This document shows, in pieces, positions 52,385 through 64,000 of a stretch of DNA of 64,000 bases (positions are counted from its first letter, which is position 1; the number at the start of each line of letters is the position of its first letter). This stretch comes from Heliocidaris tuberculata (lineage: Eukaryota; Echinodermata; Echinoidea; Camarodonta; Echinometridae), in the NCBI GenBank assembly GCA_025618425.1, contig CM046838.1, forward strand, positions 19,868,838-19,932,837. The letters run 5' to 3'. Made by a program: the position numbers and the translations under genes. The notes under the pieces were generated by a model that was not told the origin of the DNA, searched no databases, and saw only the letters and a list, made by a program, of their open reading frames with translations.

Positions 52385-52720
52385 ATAAATAGTGCATAGT
52401 CTATCATGCACTATACTGGATTATGTGCACGACAAATAGTAAATTATCCCAAGTGCAGTTTTGTTTTGTGAAATAGACCTGCATGAGGGATAATTTAGTA
52501 TTTGGAGTTCATATAGTGCAGTATATGGTGGATAAATAGAACATTCACTAATTGTTATAGTAAATAGACCCCTAGATCTATAACTGTTATTGTGTATTAT
52601 CATTTAACACGGGATTCCACATTGCAAAAATCAAAGTTATAGTGCACAATCGTGCACTATAACAAAATTTTTGAACGTCACGTGATGTGAATCTAACCAA
52701 TCACAGCGCGTATTATACAT
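52385..52720. repeat. Cluster of TAGTGCA/TGCACTA motifs with a perfect palindrome
   Basis: The motif TAGTGCA or its inverse occurs at about 52390, 52409, 52516, 52640 and 52653. GTTATAGTGCAC...GTGCACTATAAC (52636-52663) is a perfect 12-base palindrome with a 4-base centre. It is followed by ACGTCACGTGATG (about 52675-52687, E-box CACGTG) and AACCAATCA (52697-52705, CCAAT box). It may be a transposable-element remnant or a promoter-like unit. Confidence 0.45.
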
Positions 52721-54219
52721 ACACTATTTACTACAATTTAATAATTTAAGGCGTAATCATCACACTATCTCTGAGCGTGATTCATCTTCATATCAACAGC
52801 CCTTTAAGTAATAAGATTTATGTATAACCAGGGGATGCACTGAGAAGGTAACAACATAAGAAGCTACCACATATGTTGTAGATCAATGATATCGTATTGC
52901 ATTCCACCAGCGTCATGCTCGTAAATGTTAGTTATCGAAATATTCAAGCTTTTATAAAAGTTTCTTTTACTGCCTATGTGTTTTTATTGTTGCAGACATG
53001 TCTTATTTGAAGATTACGAATAATTCAGAAGATTACTAATAGTTCAGACCTTTAATAGGAATACTTTATTTTCAAATATAATGAACATGTAAATGAATTC
53101 CCCTCGTAGGAAAACAATACAGTTTCCTACGCTAGGAATATAAGAAAGGATATTCAGGATATTGTCCCCTTGTACAACCAGAGGCACTCTTTATTCACAG
53201 AACTTAATAAGCAACACTTTAGGAGAACTTTTGTACTGTGTTTATTGGCTTCCCATGCATGTCTTTACTGAACCTCCCCTTAAAAGTAAAGAAATAGCAA
53301 AATTGTGCACAAAATAGCATGGATGTTTGCATCGATTCAATTTTGCCTTTTTTATTGAGGGAGGGCGGGGGAAGTCTTTTAAAGGGACACCCCAGAAAAA
53401 AACATTATGGTTTCTTTATTTTGACAATAACAGAATCAGAAATTTAAATTTTTTACATTTTCCTACTTTGCAAGCAGTAAATAAAATTAGCGATCATAGC
53501 CTCGTAATTTTGTCATATTATATTAGACTATTATAATGATAATGATCATAGTGTTAATATATACATGTTCATTTTGGGCGTATTAAATGTGCAGCTCACT
53601 GCTTCATGTTTACATTGATTTATGTCACATACAATTTACATACACAAATAAAGGTATGTTTTCTGTCTCATTTGATTTATTGGGAACTTTTACTTCTAGA
53701 AACTCCGATTTCAGATTTTTTTTTCGGTGATAATAAATATTTTTGATAATATTCCAGCGGCAAATGTAATTCAAGTAATCAATATATTATTATGATGAAG
53801 AGACACATAAAATCATCCCTATCGTTGCGGTCACAAAAAGCTGGAACGATTGATTCGCAGCAAAGCAATGATTTGTGATTTCACTGTCTGTTAGTAAAAC
53901 ATTATTTTCCCTTGTTTAAAATCAAATAAAAACATGTAGCATATTTGTATTCAGTAAAAACGAGTTATATGAATTATCAAACAATACGTATTTTAAAAAA
54001 ATAGATCATTCAATTTACATGTCTGTAAGTTCACGCAAAGGGGGCTTTGGCTTTATTTTCTTCATGCATTTATATCTATTTTTAAAGAAATAATTAAATA
54101 TCAGTCACAAGTAGAGGATTTGTTAGTATTCTATGCAAATAAACATAGTTTTACATGTAAGGAGAGAACCAGTGATTAGAATTTACCATGCTCGATGCAA
54201 TGGTATTGACAAGGACAAT
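52721..54219. other. AT-rich intergenic DNA
   Basis: No gene recognised. AAAGGGACACCCCAG at about 53381-53395 looks like the start of a further interspersed repeat, but no second copy is present here. Confidence 0.5.
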
Positions 54220-54600
54220 TAAAGATAAAGTTGAGTTCTGGTCATGAGATTGAATTTTGAAAGAAACTGTCTCAAAGCATTTGGGAAAGGTTGATTTAAT
54301 AGCACATAAGAATTGGTGTATGCTGTAAGGTCTTGGAATCACAAGAATGATAATAAATTGACTCAATCCTGCTGAGAATCAAATGCACTACACACAGCGA
54401 TGTGTTATATGGGGCTACACACAAATGTTCGGCCCAAACATTTCAGCTGTATCTTGCCATATTTTGAATGTGAGGGCATTTGAAGAGCAATCCTTTTCAG
54501 GGGACCTTTCTACTATGGTAATCTTCTAAACTAACATAAAAGGAATGAGAAAGCTCACAAATTATTTTTTACCTTTCCCAAAACTCAACCTTCCCTTTAA
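54220..54600 (-). repeat. Dispersed repeat, copy B (uninterrupted)
   Basis: Reverse complement of the copy at 14635-15385, but continuous where that copy carries about 370 extra bases. The junction falls at about 54490-54505 (CCTTTTCAGGGGACC). It explains the short minus-strand frame at 54151-54366. Confidence 0.8.
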
Positions 54601-57600
54601 AACGAAATTAGGCAGTGTTGCTGGGGGAAAAAAATCATACACTGAAAAAGTCAAACGTGAATATCCACAAATATGTCTATGAAGTATATATGAAATCAAA
54701 AAAATTGCCAGTTTATTTTAGATTTTAAGATTTAAAATACTAACTGTAGAAGCTTAGGGTTATTTTTAGGGTTGTCGTTGTTACTGGAACTCTTGAGGGC
54801 GATCAAGTCGAAGAAAGCTTTATAGGTTTTTAAATTTTTTCTGCCACGAACTCATGCTTCCATAAATAATAACACGATGCACGCAGTGAGCTTCTGCATG
54901 TTTTTTTTTGTTTTTATTTTTTATTAATTTCCTTTACAATTAAAAATGTATGCAACTAGAGAGTATTTTGGAAGTTGTTAGTTTGCGTTTGCTTGATACG
55001 ACTGAATACAAAATTAAGTACATTCTGCTCCCAACATGCAAAATTATTGTTATGTTTTACAGTTTATTACCTCTGTTTTTGTCACACCAGTGATGGTAGA
55101 GTAAACATTGAATTGGTAACTGATATCCTATAAAATTTTCTATTAAATTAAAAAAAAATAAAACAAACATTAACAAATGTGTGACAACTTCTCTTTCTTC
55201 TTCCAGGAATGGCAAAATTCATTTAAAAATGGAAATGAACATTCCTTTCTTTTTTCGAAATTTTGTTCAATTTTGAACACCAATTTTGTTTTAATGCTGT
55301 TTAATATCACATCACCAAAGTAAATTATATTTTTTGAACGATGTACCATTCTGTTTTCAGGTTTTTATTTTAATTACACGATTTGATGATAAATATAATA
55401 ATCTGTGTGATTTTACATGATGTAATGAAAGCAATATTGCAAGAACGTGAAGATAGGCAGGTCCAATGCTCCCATGCAATTGTTTTCCTTCTTTTTACTG
55501 TTTGCTTTTATTTTCTTTTAACTCAAGAGAAAATTCTCAATTATAGAGAATTTTCTTCTTCCTCTTTTAATTTTCATTTTGACAACAGCCTCTGATGCAT
55601 TCTGGTGCACAGACGGCAGATCCATAATACATTGTTGCTTGAAACATATTTCCCCAAAGACTCTGCTTCTCCAAACGTCGGGTTTACAATTCGTGCTCGT
55701 CTCAATCGGCCTAATCTCATCATTGCGAAGCAGAACTAAAAATTAATATTTACACAAGTCTGCTAACATACAACTCGCAGGTGGTATCTTTTTTCATATA
55801 CATGTTACTCTGGAGTTTACACAAACCGAATTCGACTCTGAATGCGAGCCGCCGAATCTAACATCAACCGTTTTTCTTTTTCGATGCTCGTTTTATTGTG
55901 CATGCTTTGCTTAGAACTTGTTTGAATATTTTTGGTCATATTTGAGCTAGAGCAAAGAATGATAGCTGTAAGTTAAATAACATGTAGACTGATCTCTGTG
56001 CCTTAGTTCTCCCGTCTCGAGTTGGCATTGTGCTGTCACGTTCATGTCCCACATCGAACAGCTGTAGTAGACTCAACTATATACAAAATGTATACAAAGT
56101 ACGCGCTTAAAGCAAACTTGACGAGACACAACTTTTAAAAGAAGTTGTTGTAAACTGTAGACTTTCTTTTTATCTCTGTTCTTGTTCCCGCTCCCGTCCC
56201 TGTATGTTCATCTATTTGCCTAAGCGCCGAGATGCCCAAACAAGTCGCCTTTTGATGATCTGCTAATTTCGACTACTAGCAGCCACCAAGAATGGAGAAA
56301 ATGTAAACGTGTCCTAGAAATGGGCTTATGTCTATAGACCTTAGAGTCGAACGCGCTTCCCACTCCTGCCAACCCGCTAAGGCTAGGGTAGGGGATAGGC
56401 GCGGGCGGGGACGAGCCAACGCTAACTGTATTTATATTTGGGGAACTGTTTGGTGTATATCACAACACAAGCAACCATAGATATTAGCCAGTCACTGCGG
56501 GAATGAACTAAACATCTTGTGGTGCTGTACTACCGATTATTTTCTTTCAGCGCGACCCACTTTGAACTCAAATGACTGTGTTTGTTTACTACCTATTTTT
56601 CCAAAGCTATCTTCCCTATGAAACCCTCTGTTCCACCCACCGCTTCAAATATCACAACCAGGTTTCCCCCCATTTTTTCATGAAGAGGACAGACCACCTT
56701 TCGTAGCTAGGAAAACAGCGGCTTTTTAAAAACGGTTCTTGGATTTCAGACCACTTACCGCGACTTACTTGGTAATTTTGTATGGATTTCAGGGGGATTC
56801 TACAAGTCAGATATCGTCAGTCACTTTGGTAGGTGGTGGGCCCACACACACGCACACACTCGTTCGGCGCACAGCACACAAACCAGTTCCAGAAGCCCGT
56901 GACACGGTGCGCAGGTGCAACACACATTCGGGCGCCATCAAGTGGGCAACTCGTCTTATGCAGAGGGCACGATGTCCAGGGCTAGCCAGGAAAAGCATAA
57001 TGTTATCAAAGCTCCTCCGGCCTTAATGAAATAAAAGAGAACATCAGACTGGCCTTGATTGGTATGGACTCTGCAATTAATACTTAATCCGCTTATATTT
57101 AACCTAGCTGTTTCCGTCATGATCTTCACGATTAAAATTATGAGGCCCTCATCCCAAACATCTTTGGTGTTTTTCTAACTTGTCATTTTCACCCTAGCTC
57201 AATTCTATCACCTTAGCTCTTGATGATGTCCCTAGTGATTATCCCCTCCATTCACTTTACTGGTGGTAATGAAAAGCTTACTGTCTCCGGCTTACAATAG
57301 CCCTATTCAACACGGGATTATAAATTATGTATTATTGTGATAAGGACGTATAAGTACATTATCCAGCTCTGAAGGCACCCCGTGACCCTTTTCATATTTC
57401 TCTTTCATAAAGTAGAGTAACGAATGACCTGTCAGCCTTGATCGATAATTCCTTTTTTACCCCAAAAACCTGGTTTCTCAAATCACGTCCTATGCATTAA
57501 TTCTTCACCACATGAGCCTATTACGTGGTGTGTGGGGTATATGATTTCCCAAATGCGATACCCTTTTTTTTTGCAGTCATTTAAAAATATTTAGGATAAA

Positions 57601-60600
57601 CACTTGAAATCAATGGACAGGTTTAAAGGTATTAAATGAGAGGCGTAGTAGCTGCGATCGTTCAAAAGGGACCACATGAGATCAGTTACATAATTATGTC
57701 AGGGTAAATGTGATAAAATCTGCTTAATATTAAACCAGTTTCCCGTGCTGTACAAATGTATATTCCTTCATTACATTACATAGACCATGTGTAGACTATA
57801 GTATGTAATCATATAAGATATTGAATAAATTGGCAAGATTAAACTGTTGATTTCTTATTTTAATATGAAATAGACTGTTTGTCACATTTTTTTTCTTTAA
57901 TGGTGACTGTTTTTTATCATTTTAACTACTTTGCATCTTAAAAATAGAAACAAGCAAGATTGAATGTAAAGTAACGTATGTAAATATTAATCATCGTTAT
58001 AGCTTTATTGTAATAAGCATAAACCTGTCAATATCCTACTTGAAGGATATCTAAATTTACCAAGAGATTGTTTGGTCTTCCACCCTATTTAGAGGAAGAA
58101 ATCTAGTTGATTAATCCAGTCGAACCTTAGGGATTATAACGATACTAGTACGACCTCGCACATGTAACTATTTTCTGCAGCGGCCGGGAAAAGACTGAAC
58201 ACATGTTTGTGTCCCCATGATATCCTCCATGTCGAAATATATCAAAATAATCCTTTAAACTGATCATTTTCACTCAAAATTACACGTCTTTTAACCCCTA
58301 CCTCCCTGGGAAAAAAATCCAAACATCCACAGCGGTGCGATGCTAATGCCATCCCCGGAAGCTACCACGTCATATTGGCCTATACCGAAAATGGGACGAA
58401 TATCTGTTTATGAACGATTCAGAATTATACTGCCATCCTTCTGACTTTCCCCCTCTTAGCTTATGTTCTGATGTGTCATAATCATGGTGCTTTGGGGGAT
58501 CTAATTAGAAACATCCCCATGCTACCTGGATCTGGGTCATGTGACTTAGAGACTTAAAGCTGTGAAATCATGCTAATCATGGTAACATTAATATTGTATC
58601 TAGGTAGCAGAGACTTTTACCTCCTCCAGCCTAAAAGGCGACATTCTTAAAGGTTCGAATTAAAGCGTCTGTTAAAGTCTGTTTTAAAAAAAATAACGAA
58701 AAAAAAAATTGTTGGACAGGTGATAATAGTCAAAATTGACTGATTGCCATATAACACTAATCAACAACAACAACAACAACAACGTAACGACTTTTATGAA
58801 TCAGATGTCACTGCCATGATCGGGATTATAGTATATGCACACAACGAATACATTTTTTATTGTGAAGATAAAGCCAGAAGGTTAAGCCATAATGGTACAA
58901 AAAAATATACTTTTGAAAGTATATCGGGACGAAATGTTTCCACTTTTAAATTAGAAATGACCAATATAAAAACAAGATATACATTGGGATGGTAGATCAA
59001 AGGATAGTCGACAGACCTATAACCTTTGCCTTCGTTACCGTTTTGGTGGTGATCCATGCAATGTTTTGTGTGTGTTTGTTCGGTCGTTGTTATTTTTGTA
59101 TGGTAATGCTACGACAAGTCATCCTAGTACATGAAGATAAATTATCATCTGATTTCCCAAGTTATATTGATATTATTTATTGATAGTGTTCAATACATAT
59201 CACGATTCATTGAATTGTAGCTTATAACTTCATTCATTATTATGTTCAGCCCATATTAAACTTAAATTGCGCATTTGCATAGGCTGTAATTCTCAAGCGT
59301 TTCTAAAAGTTTGATATAAGTTTTATTTAGAAAAGGGGGAGTCATGAAAATCATACCATTAAAATATAATTTTGACTATCAAGATAAATCTTTGACCTAC
59401 AATTTGAATTGAGGAATGCCCATTAACCAAGTCTAATAGTTTCCAATAGTTTACGACTCGATACGATTTCACATTCGTCAATTTTGCGATTTTCTTCATA
59501 CTCCAAACCGGAAACGTGGAGTTATCATTCATGTCAAATACCACGGGGTCACCGTGTGTGTGCGTGTACGCCGCGCGAATGACAGTTTGTTAATATTTGA
59601 TGAATTTGTTTTTGCACACAATGATAATCCTGCTATTTTTATTTAATGTGCAGGTGTTGAAACAATTACAAAGTATAGGGTGTCAAGTGCAATTAGAAAA
59701 TATGCTTAATTGCTAACCTTATATTATTCATAATATCTTCCAGACTATCAAATAAAAAAGTTGCAATTGAGTTATCTTACTTCGCAGATTCAAATACAAG
59801 ATATGGATAATATTTATAGCAGTTCAATTTGCCATTGTAATGAAATATTTAAACGAGGGTTTGATGCATTACAACTTATCAATGTTCACATTTTATTCAT
59901 TTTCATGTCCCCAAACACGAAAATATAACAAAATTACCTTTACAAATAAGGGGCAATAAATCCGATAGTAGTCTACCAAAAATATATGGGTCAATTTTCT
60001 AAACGCATAGATGTCTGCAAATAGTCTTACATTTAAAATTTTATTTTTAAAGTTTATTAAGTTATACTGAATTTATTTTTACGTTCGATATTCCACGTTT
60101 AATATGTAATGCCACACATGTTGTGACGGATGCACCAAAGCTGGGAATCGGTCTTATTTTAACGGGTTTTTAAAATTGAAACTTCATGTCACAGTCCATC
60201 TGTTGAAAAAAGTTCAAAGATGAAATATCCCAAATGATGCCTGCTGGGACATGTGGGACATGAAAGAAATGCAGAAAATATCGAGGTCAAGAGGAATTAA
60301 ACAACAATTGAGATTTAGCAAAATGATACTAGTGATACATACAACAACGATCAGTGAACTATAGACGAAATGTATTGATACCGACAAGTAATGACAAAAA
60401 TAATAAACCGAAAAAGAAAATGTATAGACTAATGTGTTAAAGAGTAATTCATCAAAATATTGCCTCTACATTAATGACTATATTATAGGTAGATGAATTT
60501 GTTTCGTCACAAAGCTGATAAATTCCACATTAGTAAATGTGGAAGCACACATATTAATTTACTGTAAGTTGATAACAATCATAGCAATATTTACATTAAA

Positions 60601-60691
60601 TAAAGTAATTCTTAATAACTTCATCACTTTGCCTGGTTAGACAAAATTGACATCAGTATGAAAAACTAATACAACTTCAATAAAACATACA
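54601..60691. other. Long intergenic DNA
   Basis: No gene recognised in about 6 kb. A moderate-GC stretch runs through 55600-57060, with a G/C-rich patch at 56345-56425 and a 95-codon frame at 56739-57026 whose composition is unremarkable. (CAA)n lies at 58763-58783. Otherwise AT-rich. Confidence 0.5.
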
Positions 60692-60819
60692 TTTCAAAAT
60701 CTCAATATTATATTTGTTTTAGAGTTAAGTTTTGTATAAGTCACCTGGTGTATTCAAACGTACATAGCAAATATTGGACTGATACATGGCCAAAAAAATG
60801 CATTATTGAGATTTTGAAA
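60692..60819. repeat. Inverted repeat with 16-base perfect arms
   Basis: TTTCAAAATCTCAATA (60692-60707) and its exact inverse TATTGAGATTTTGAAA (60804-60819) enclose 96 AT-rich bases. Probably the ends of a very small MITE. Confidence 0.6.
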
Positions 60820-62288
60820 AAGTAGATTCTATGATATTTTGTGCGAGCCGTGATCAAGTTTCTGTTATATGTCCGAAAACATGCTACGCATCAATGCAGT
60901 GAAATGTCAGTGTTTCGCAAATGGCGAACGACAAGTGAGGCTTCACGGAGCATAAAAGTAGCAGGAGTTAATGAAACCTGTATATAGGCCTATGTAAATG
61001 CGAAATTTGGCCTAAATATTATCCTACCCGTTCCAAACTTCAAACTCTTTTAAATAGCTTACCTTTCAGTCGATTAGAAGTTTTGTCAAAATGTCTACAG
61101 TCTTCTCACATTGTTAGTAAGAAAGATGATATCTGACGAGATAGCACAGTTTGATTAGAGACTGGGACTGGCATGTACCGTCAATGGCTGTTCCTCGTAG
61201 CAATTTGCGTACGTGAACTCTAACTGTTCCAAACGGGTACGCTCCCAAGGTCTACGCCAGAGTTTCGGTAGGCTCTCCTCTGTATTTTCCGCTGTGTCTT
61301 GGCCTAAAGTATATTTTCTCCTGGGAGTCTCACTAAGTTTGCCTCCTCTGTCATGTCTATACGTCTGCCTATTTTCTAGAAATACTCTCCCAAATGGTGT
61401 AAGATTTAAACAAACGATCTCCTATTATTATTTCCTTTAAATACGAATTCTTTTATTTGAAATTGTGAAATGTTAGAAATAAAACAAATCTATATTTAAG
61501 CCGTAATATGAATGGGAAATTAGCCTTTCATATCAAATAATATTTTTGTTTGAAATAAGGGCACTTGTGTTTTCTTTTTTTTTTTTTTTTTTTTTTTAAA
61601 TGTTGTTCTGTTTTATTTATGCTGCCCGTACCCTATTTTATTTGTGTATTTTGGAAGAGGACTAACAAGGTCCTATATACTTTGATTTGCAGTGGATTAA
61701 AAAATACAAAAATATTTTGCAGAATTTCATAGCGTTCTAAGAAAATTATTGGTTCTGTGGTCTTGTGGAAGGGGGCATTGTGACCCAATCAAAGATAACT
61801 TGCGACCACACAGGAATGGAGGGTTTTTTACTTGTCAACATACATTATGCCAACCAAAATAATAGTAACTTTGTGTAACCCATTAGCGTTTTGGTCTCCA
61901 GACCTACACTTACGAAAGGTGAAGGGTCACGTGTACCAGTAAACTTGGTATTGTATTACAATGGCACGAGTGGTAAAATAATTCATGGCGTACTTCTTCG
62001 ACCATTCAAAGTTTCACTCAATGCATAGAATTGACCTCATATACATTCATTGCAAGAAGAAGTAGGGGGAAAAAGTTCCCGACCCGCTGGGCTTTTCTTT
62101 TCAGTCCAAAATGCACTTTTTAGCAGGCGGTCAAAGAATAATCGACCTTACAAGTGCCTCTTTCTCTTTTGTATGTTGATATACATTGCAGGAAACCTAA
62201 GAATATGGGGACGTGTTACGCACAACAAACTATTGGTAGCCTTTGGGGAAAAGGGCTCTACAATCGTGGCTTCTGAAAGGAGGGGAGT
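60820..62288. other. Intergenic DNA
   Basis: No gene recognised. A T-run of about 22 bases lies at 61576-61597. Confidence 0.5.
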
Positions 62289-62315
62289 AAAAAAAAAAAA
62301 AAAAAAAAAAAAAAA
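62289..62315 (+). repeat. Poly(A) run, 27 bases
   Basis: Uninterrupted A-run. Confidence 0.9.
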
Positions 62316-62815
62316 GATCCCTTGCCGGTAAAGTGGACAGGATGACATCTGAGTTAACCCCATTTATGAATATCTCCATTTAGCTTCGCGCCATCTCTTA
62401 AACACACATGGCCTAGATTTCGTCGTCTGCGTATGTCGAAGTAATTTAATTGTCGAAATCGTCATCCTAAAACTAGGGTAAGCGCCCAAGAAGAGGGAAT
62501 AGAGCCTGAACAAGAAGAAAGGGAGAGGGGAATAGGGAGTGGGGCAGAGAGAGGATAATAGTTACTTCAGGGGGAGACGAAAAAATATTTATTGCATGCA
62601 ATATTTCAGGTCTTTTAAACTCCTCAGGAATTTGGCCCCATCTACGGAAGATTATTAAATGGAGGTATGTGAAAGAGAGGAGGTTGTATGGCGCGATTTA
62701 TACAGCAGATAAACATCCGTGGCTAAGCTATTCAGATCAGAAGAGGTGCTGCGCAGATAAATTTGAAAGATATGAAGTAATTGGGAGATGATATTTGGGT
62801 TGTGAGGGGTTGGAG
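62316..62815. other. Intergenic DNA
   Basis: Purine-rich around 62490-62560; nothing recognised. Confidence 0.5.
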
Positions 62816-62911
62816 GCTAAGAGATAGAGACAGAGACAGAAACAGACAGAAACAGAGAGAGAGGGAGAGAGAGAGAGAGAGAAGGAGAGAAGGGGAAGGG
62901 GAGGGATATAT

Positions 62912-62948
<37 letters not shown>

Positions 62949-62960
62949 AGAGAGGAATGG
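62816..62960 (+). repeat. (GA)n microsatellite region
   Basis: GACAGA units followed by two pure GA blocks (about 62857-62882 and 62916-62944). The Arg/Glu and Ser/Leu frames are artefacts. Confidence 0.95.
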
Positions 62961-63462
62961 GGAAAGACACACAGAAGAGAAATGGCTATTGGAGAATAGT
63001 ATGTTAAACAGTAGTTAAAATACAGAACTCTTCAGGAGAGTGGAAGGTGGGCGACAGGGAGTGAGGGTAAATGTTTGACGGTGACAGATAAGAAAATGAA
63101 AGAAAAAAAAAATGAAAATAAGCTTAAACCATTTGTTTACAGTGGTATATATATATTCTTAGCCCAAGAACGTAGCCAGTTTCATGAAAAACGCCCCGAA
63201 GCCGCTTTGACCCACATATCGCTCAATGAGAGCTCTAAATATGCCAGGAGGAATAAATAAAGAGCATGGAACTCTTAGCTTATATTTCTTTCAAAGGAGA
63301 GTAAGAGCAAGAGAGGGTTGGAGGGGGAAAGAGGGGGAGAGAGGGGGCCGCTGATTCTAATTCGATAGCAGAACTCGCTACTCGTTTTCCGCTTTGCCCC
63401 TCCATCTCTCTTCCATTTCCCTTTTGCCCACTTCGTATCTGTTCTGTTTAACCCCCTCCCCT

Positions 63463-63464
<2 letters not shown>
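62961..63464. other. Intergenic DNA
   Basis: Purine-rich at 63295-63345 and pyrimidine-rich at 63395-63464; nothing recognised. Confidence 0.5.

Positions 63465-63494
<30 letters not shown>
63465..63494 (+). repeat. (CT)n microsatellite
   Basis: About 14 perfect CT units. Confidence 0.95.
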
Positions 63495-63497
<3 letters not shown>

Positions 63498-64000
63498 ATC
63501 ATTTCTTCATCTTTCTTTCCTCCCCGTTACCACTCACTCGTACGTGGGTCTCAAATTTTATTTGATGGAGCGAGACCAAACAATTGCCCCTGGACATTCG
63601 GGTTAAAAAATCTGATAAACAATACCCCAGAAACTAAACTGATCTCCATGTGACCTATCGTCTGAATGCACTTTTTACCCTCCACTCTTACCCATACCTT
63701 AAGAAACTTCACCATTCGTCATCAGTCTGTACTGCAGCGGTACAAGCAATCCGATCTTGATTGTTCCATGTGATACTTTGCGAGAGTCCGTTTACATTTA
63801 ATGAGCTGGGACTAATACGATGTGTTCCTTCTGTTACTGAGCGGCAATTGAATCAGGAGCGAGACAAAAATAGGACAACAATATTACAAGTCTTTCAAGA
63901 AAAAAGAAATAACACGAGTATAGCACTTTTGAGAAAGTTCGATCCCGGCAATCATGTTGATGGGAAATTATACGTGTTTTTGTTAAGAAAAATGAACTAA
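63495..64000. other. Intergenic DNA to window end
   Basis: A 79-codon plus-strand frame (63761-64000) closes with TAA on the last bases; its composition is unremarkable and no family is recognised. Confidence 0.5.

Noticed and set aside
56739..57026. 95-codon frame in a moderate-GC patch
   Set aside because: No domain, no splice context, and a CAC repeat contributes part of it.

Overview
The window looks like AT-rich metazoan nuclear DNA, most likely from an echinoderm, and a sea urchin fits best. The grounds are one intronless FoxD-type forkhead gene of deuterostome character, very long AT-rich non-coding stretches, dense microsatellites, and short terminal-inverted-repeat elements and tRNA-headed SINEs of a kind I associate with sea urchins and other marine deuterostomes. 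The species is an inference. A sea star, sea cucumber or hemichordate cannot be excluded.

Layout. 1-988 is the 5' flank of the gene. 989-2170 (+) is the FoxD coding sequence, the only gene I can identify. Its 3' UTR probably runs to about 3.84 kb, ending at an AATAAA signal at 3821. The remaining 60 kb holds no other convincing complete gene and looks like the non-coding surroundings of a developmental transcription factor. It contains: (a) mononucleotide, dinucleotide and trinucleotide arrays, the largest being (TTA)n at 35981-36179, (CTT)n at 38870-39021 and (TA)n at 41621-41755; (b) palindromic non-autonomous DNA transposons (14851-15019, 16458-16696, 18815-19060, 30582-30734, 42705-42865, 48971-49147); (c) tRNA-derived SINE pieces at 44747-45017 and 48625-48733; (d) a dispersed repeat in two inverted copies 39 kb apart, one carrying a 370-bp insert that itself contains a MITE; (e) a roughly 105-130 bp palindromic-ended unit found twice, each time embedded in GT-rich microsatellite DNA (37981-38085 and 41811-41939).

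A few higher-GC islands may be untranslated or coding exons, enhancers, or decayed genes: 21430-21808 (ends at a strong splice-donor match), 24532-24860 on the minus strand (coding-like codons split between two frames), 28880-28998 (ends at ATGCGAG|GTAAGT) and 46220-47600. The best gene-level anomaly is at the FoxD C-terminus. A single missing base in a G-run near 2120 would explain why the annotated tail looks unnatural, while a shifted frame gives the more natural-looking ending [12 protein letters not shown]. No intact transposase, reverse transcriptase, rRNA, true tRNA or CRISPR array was seen.
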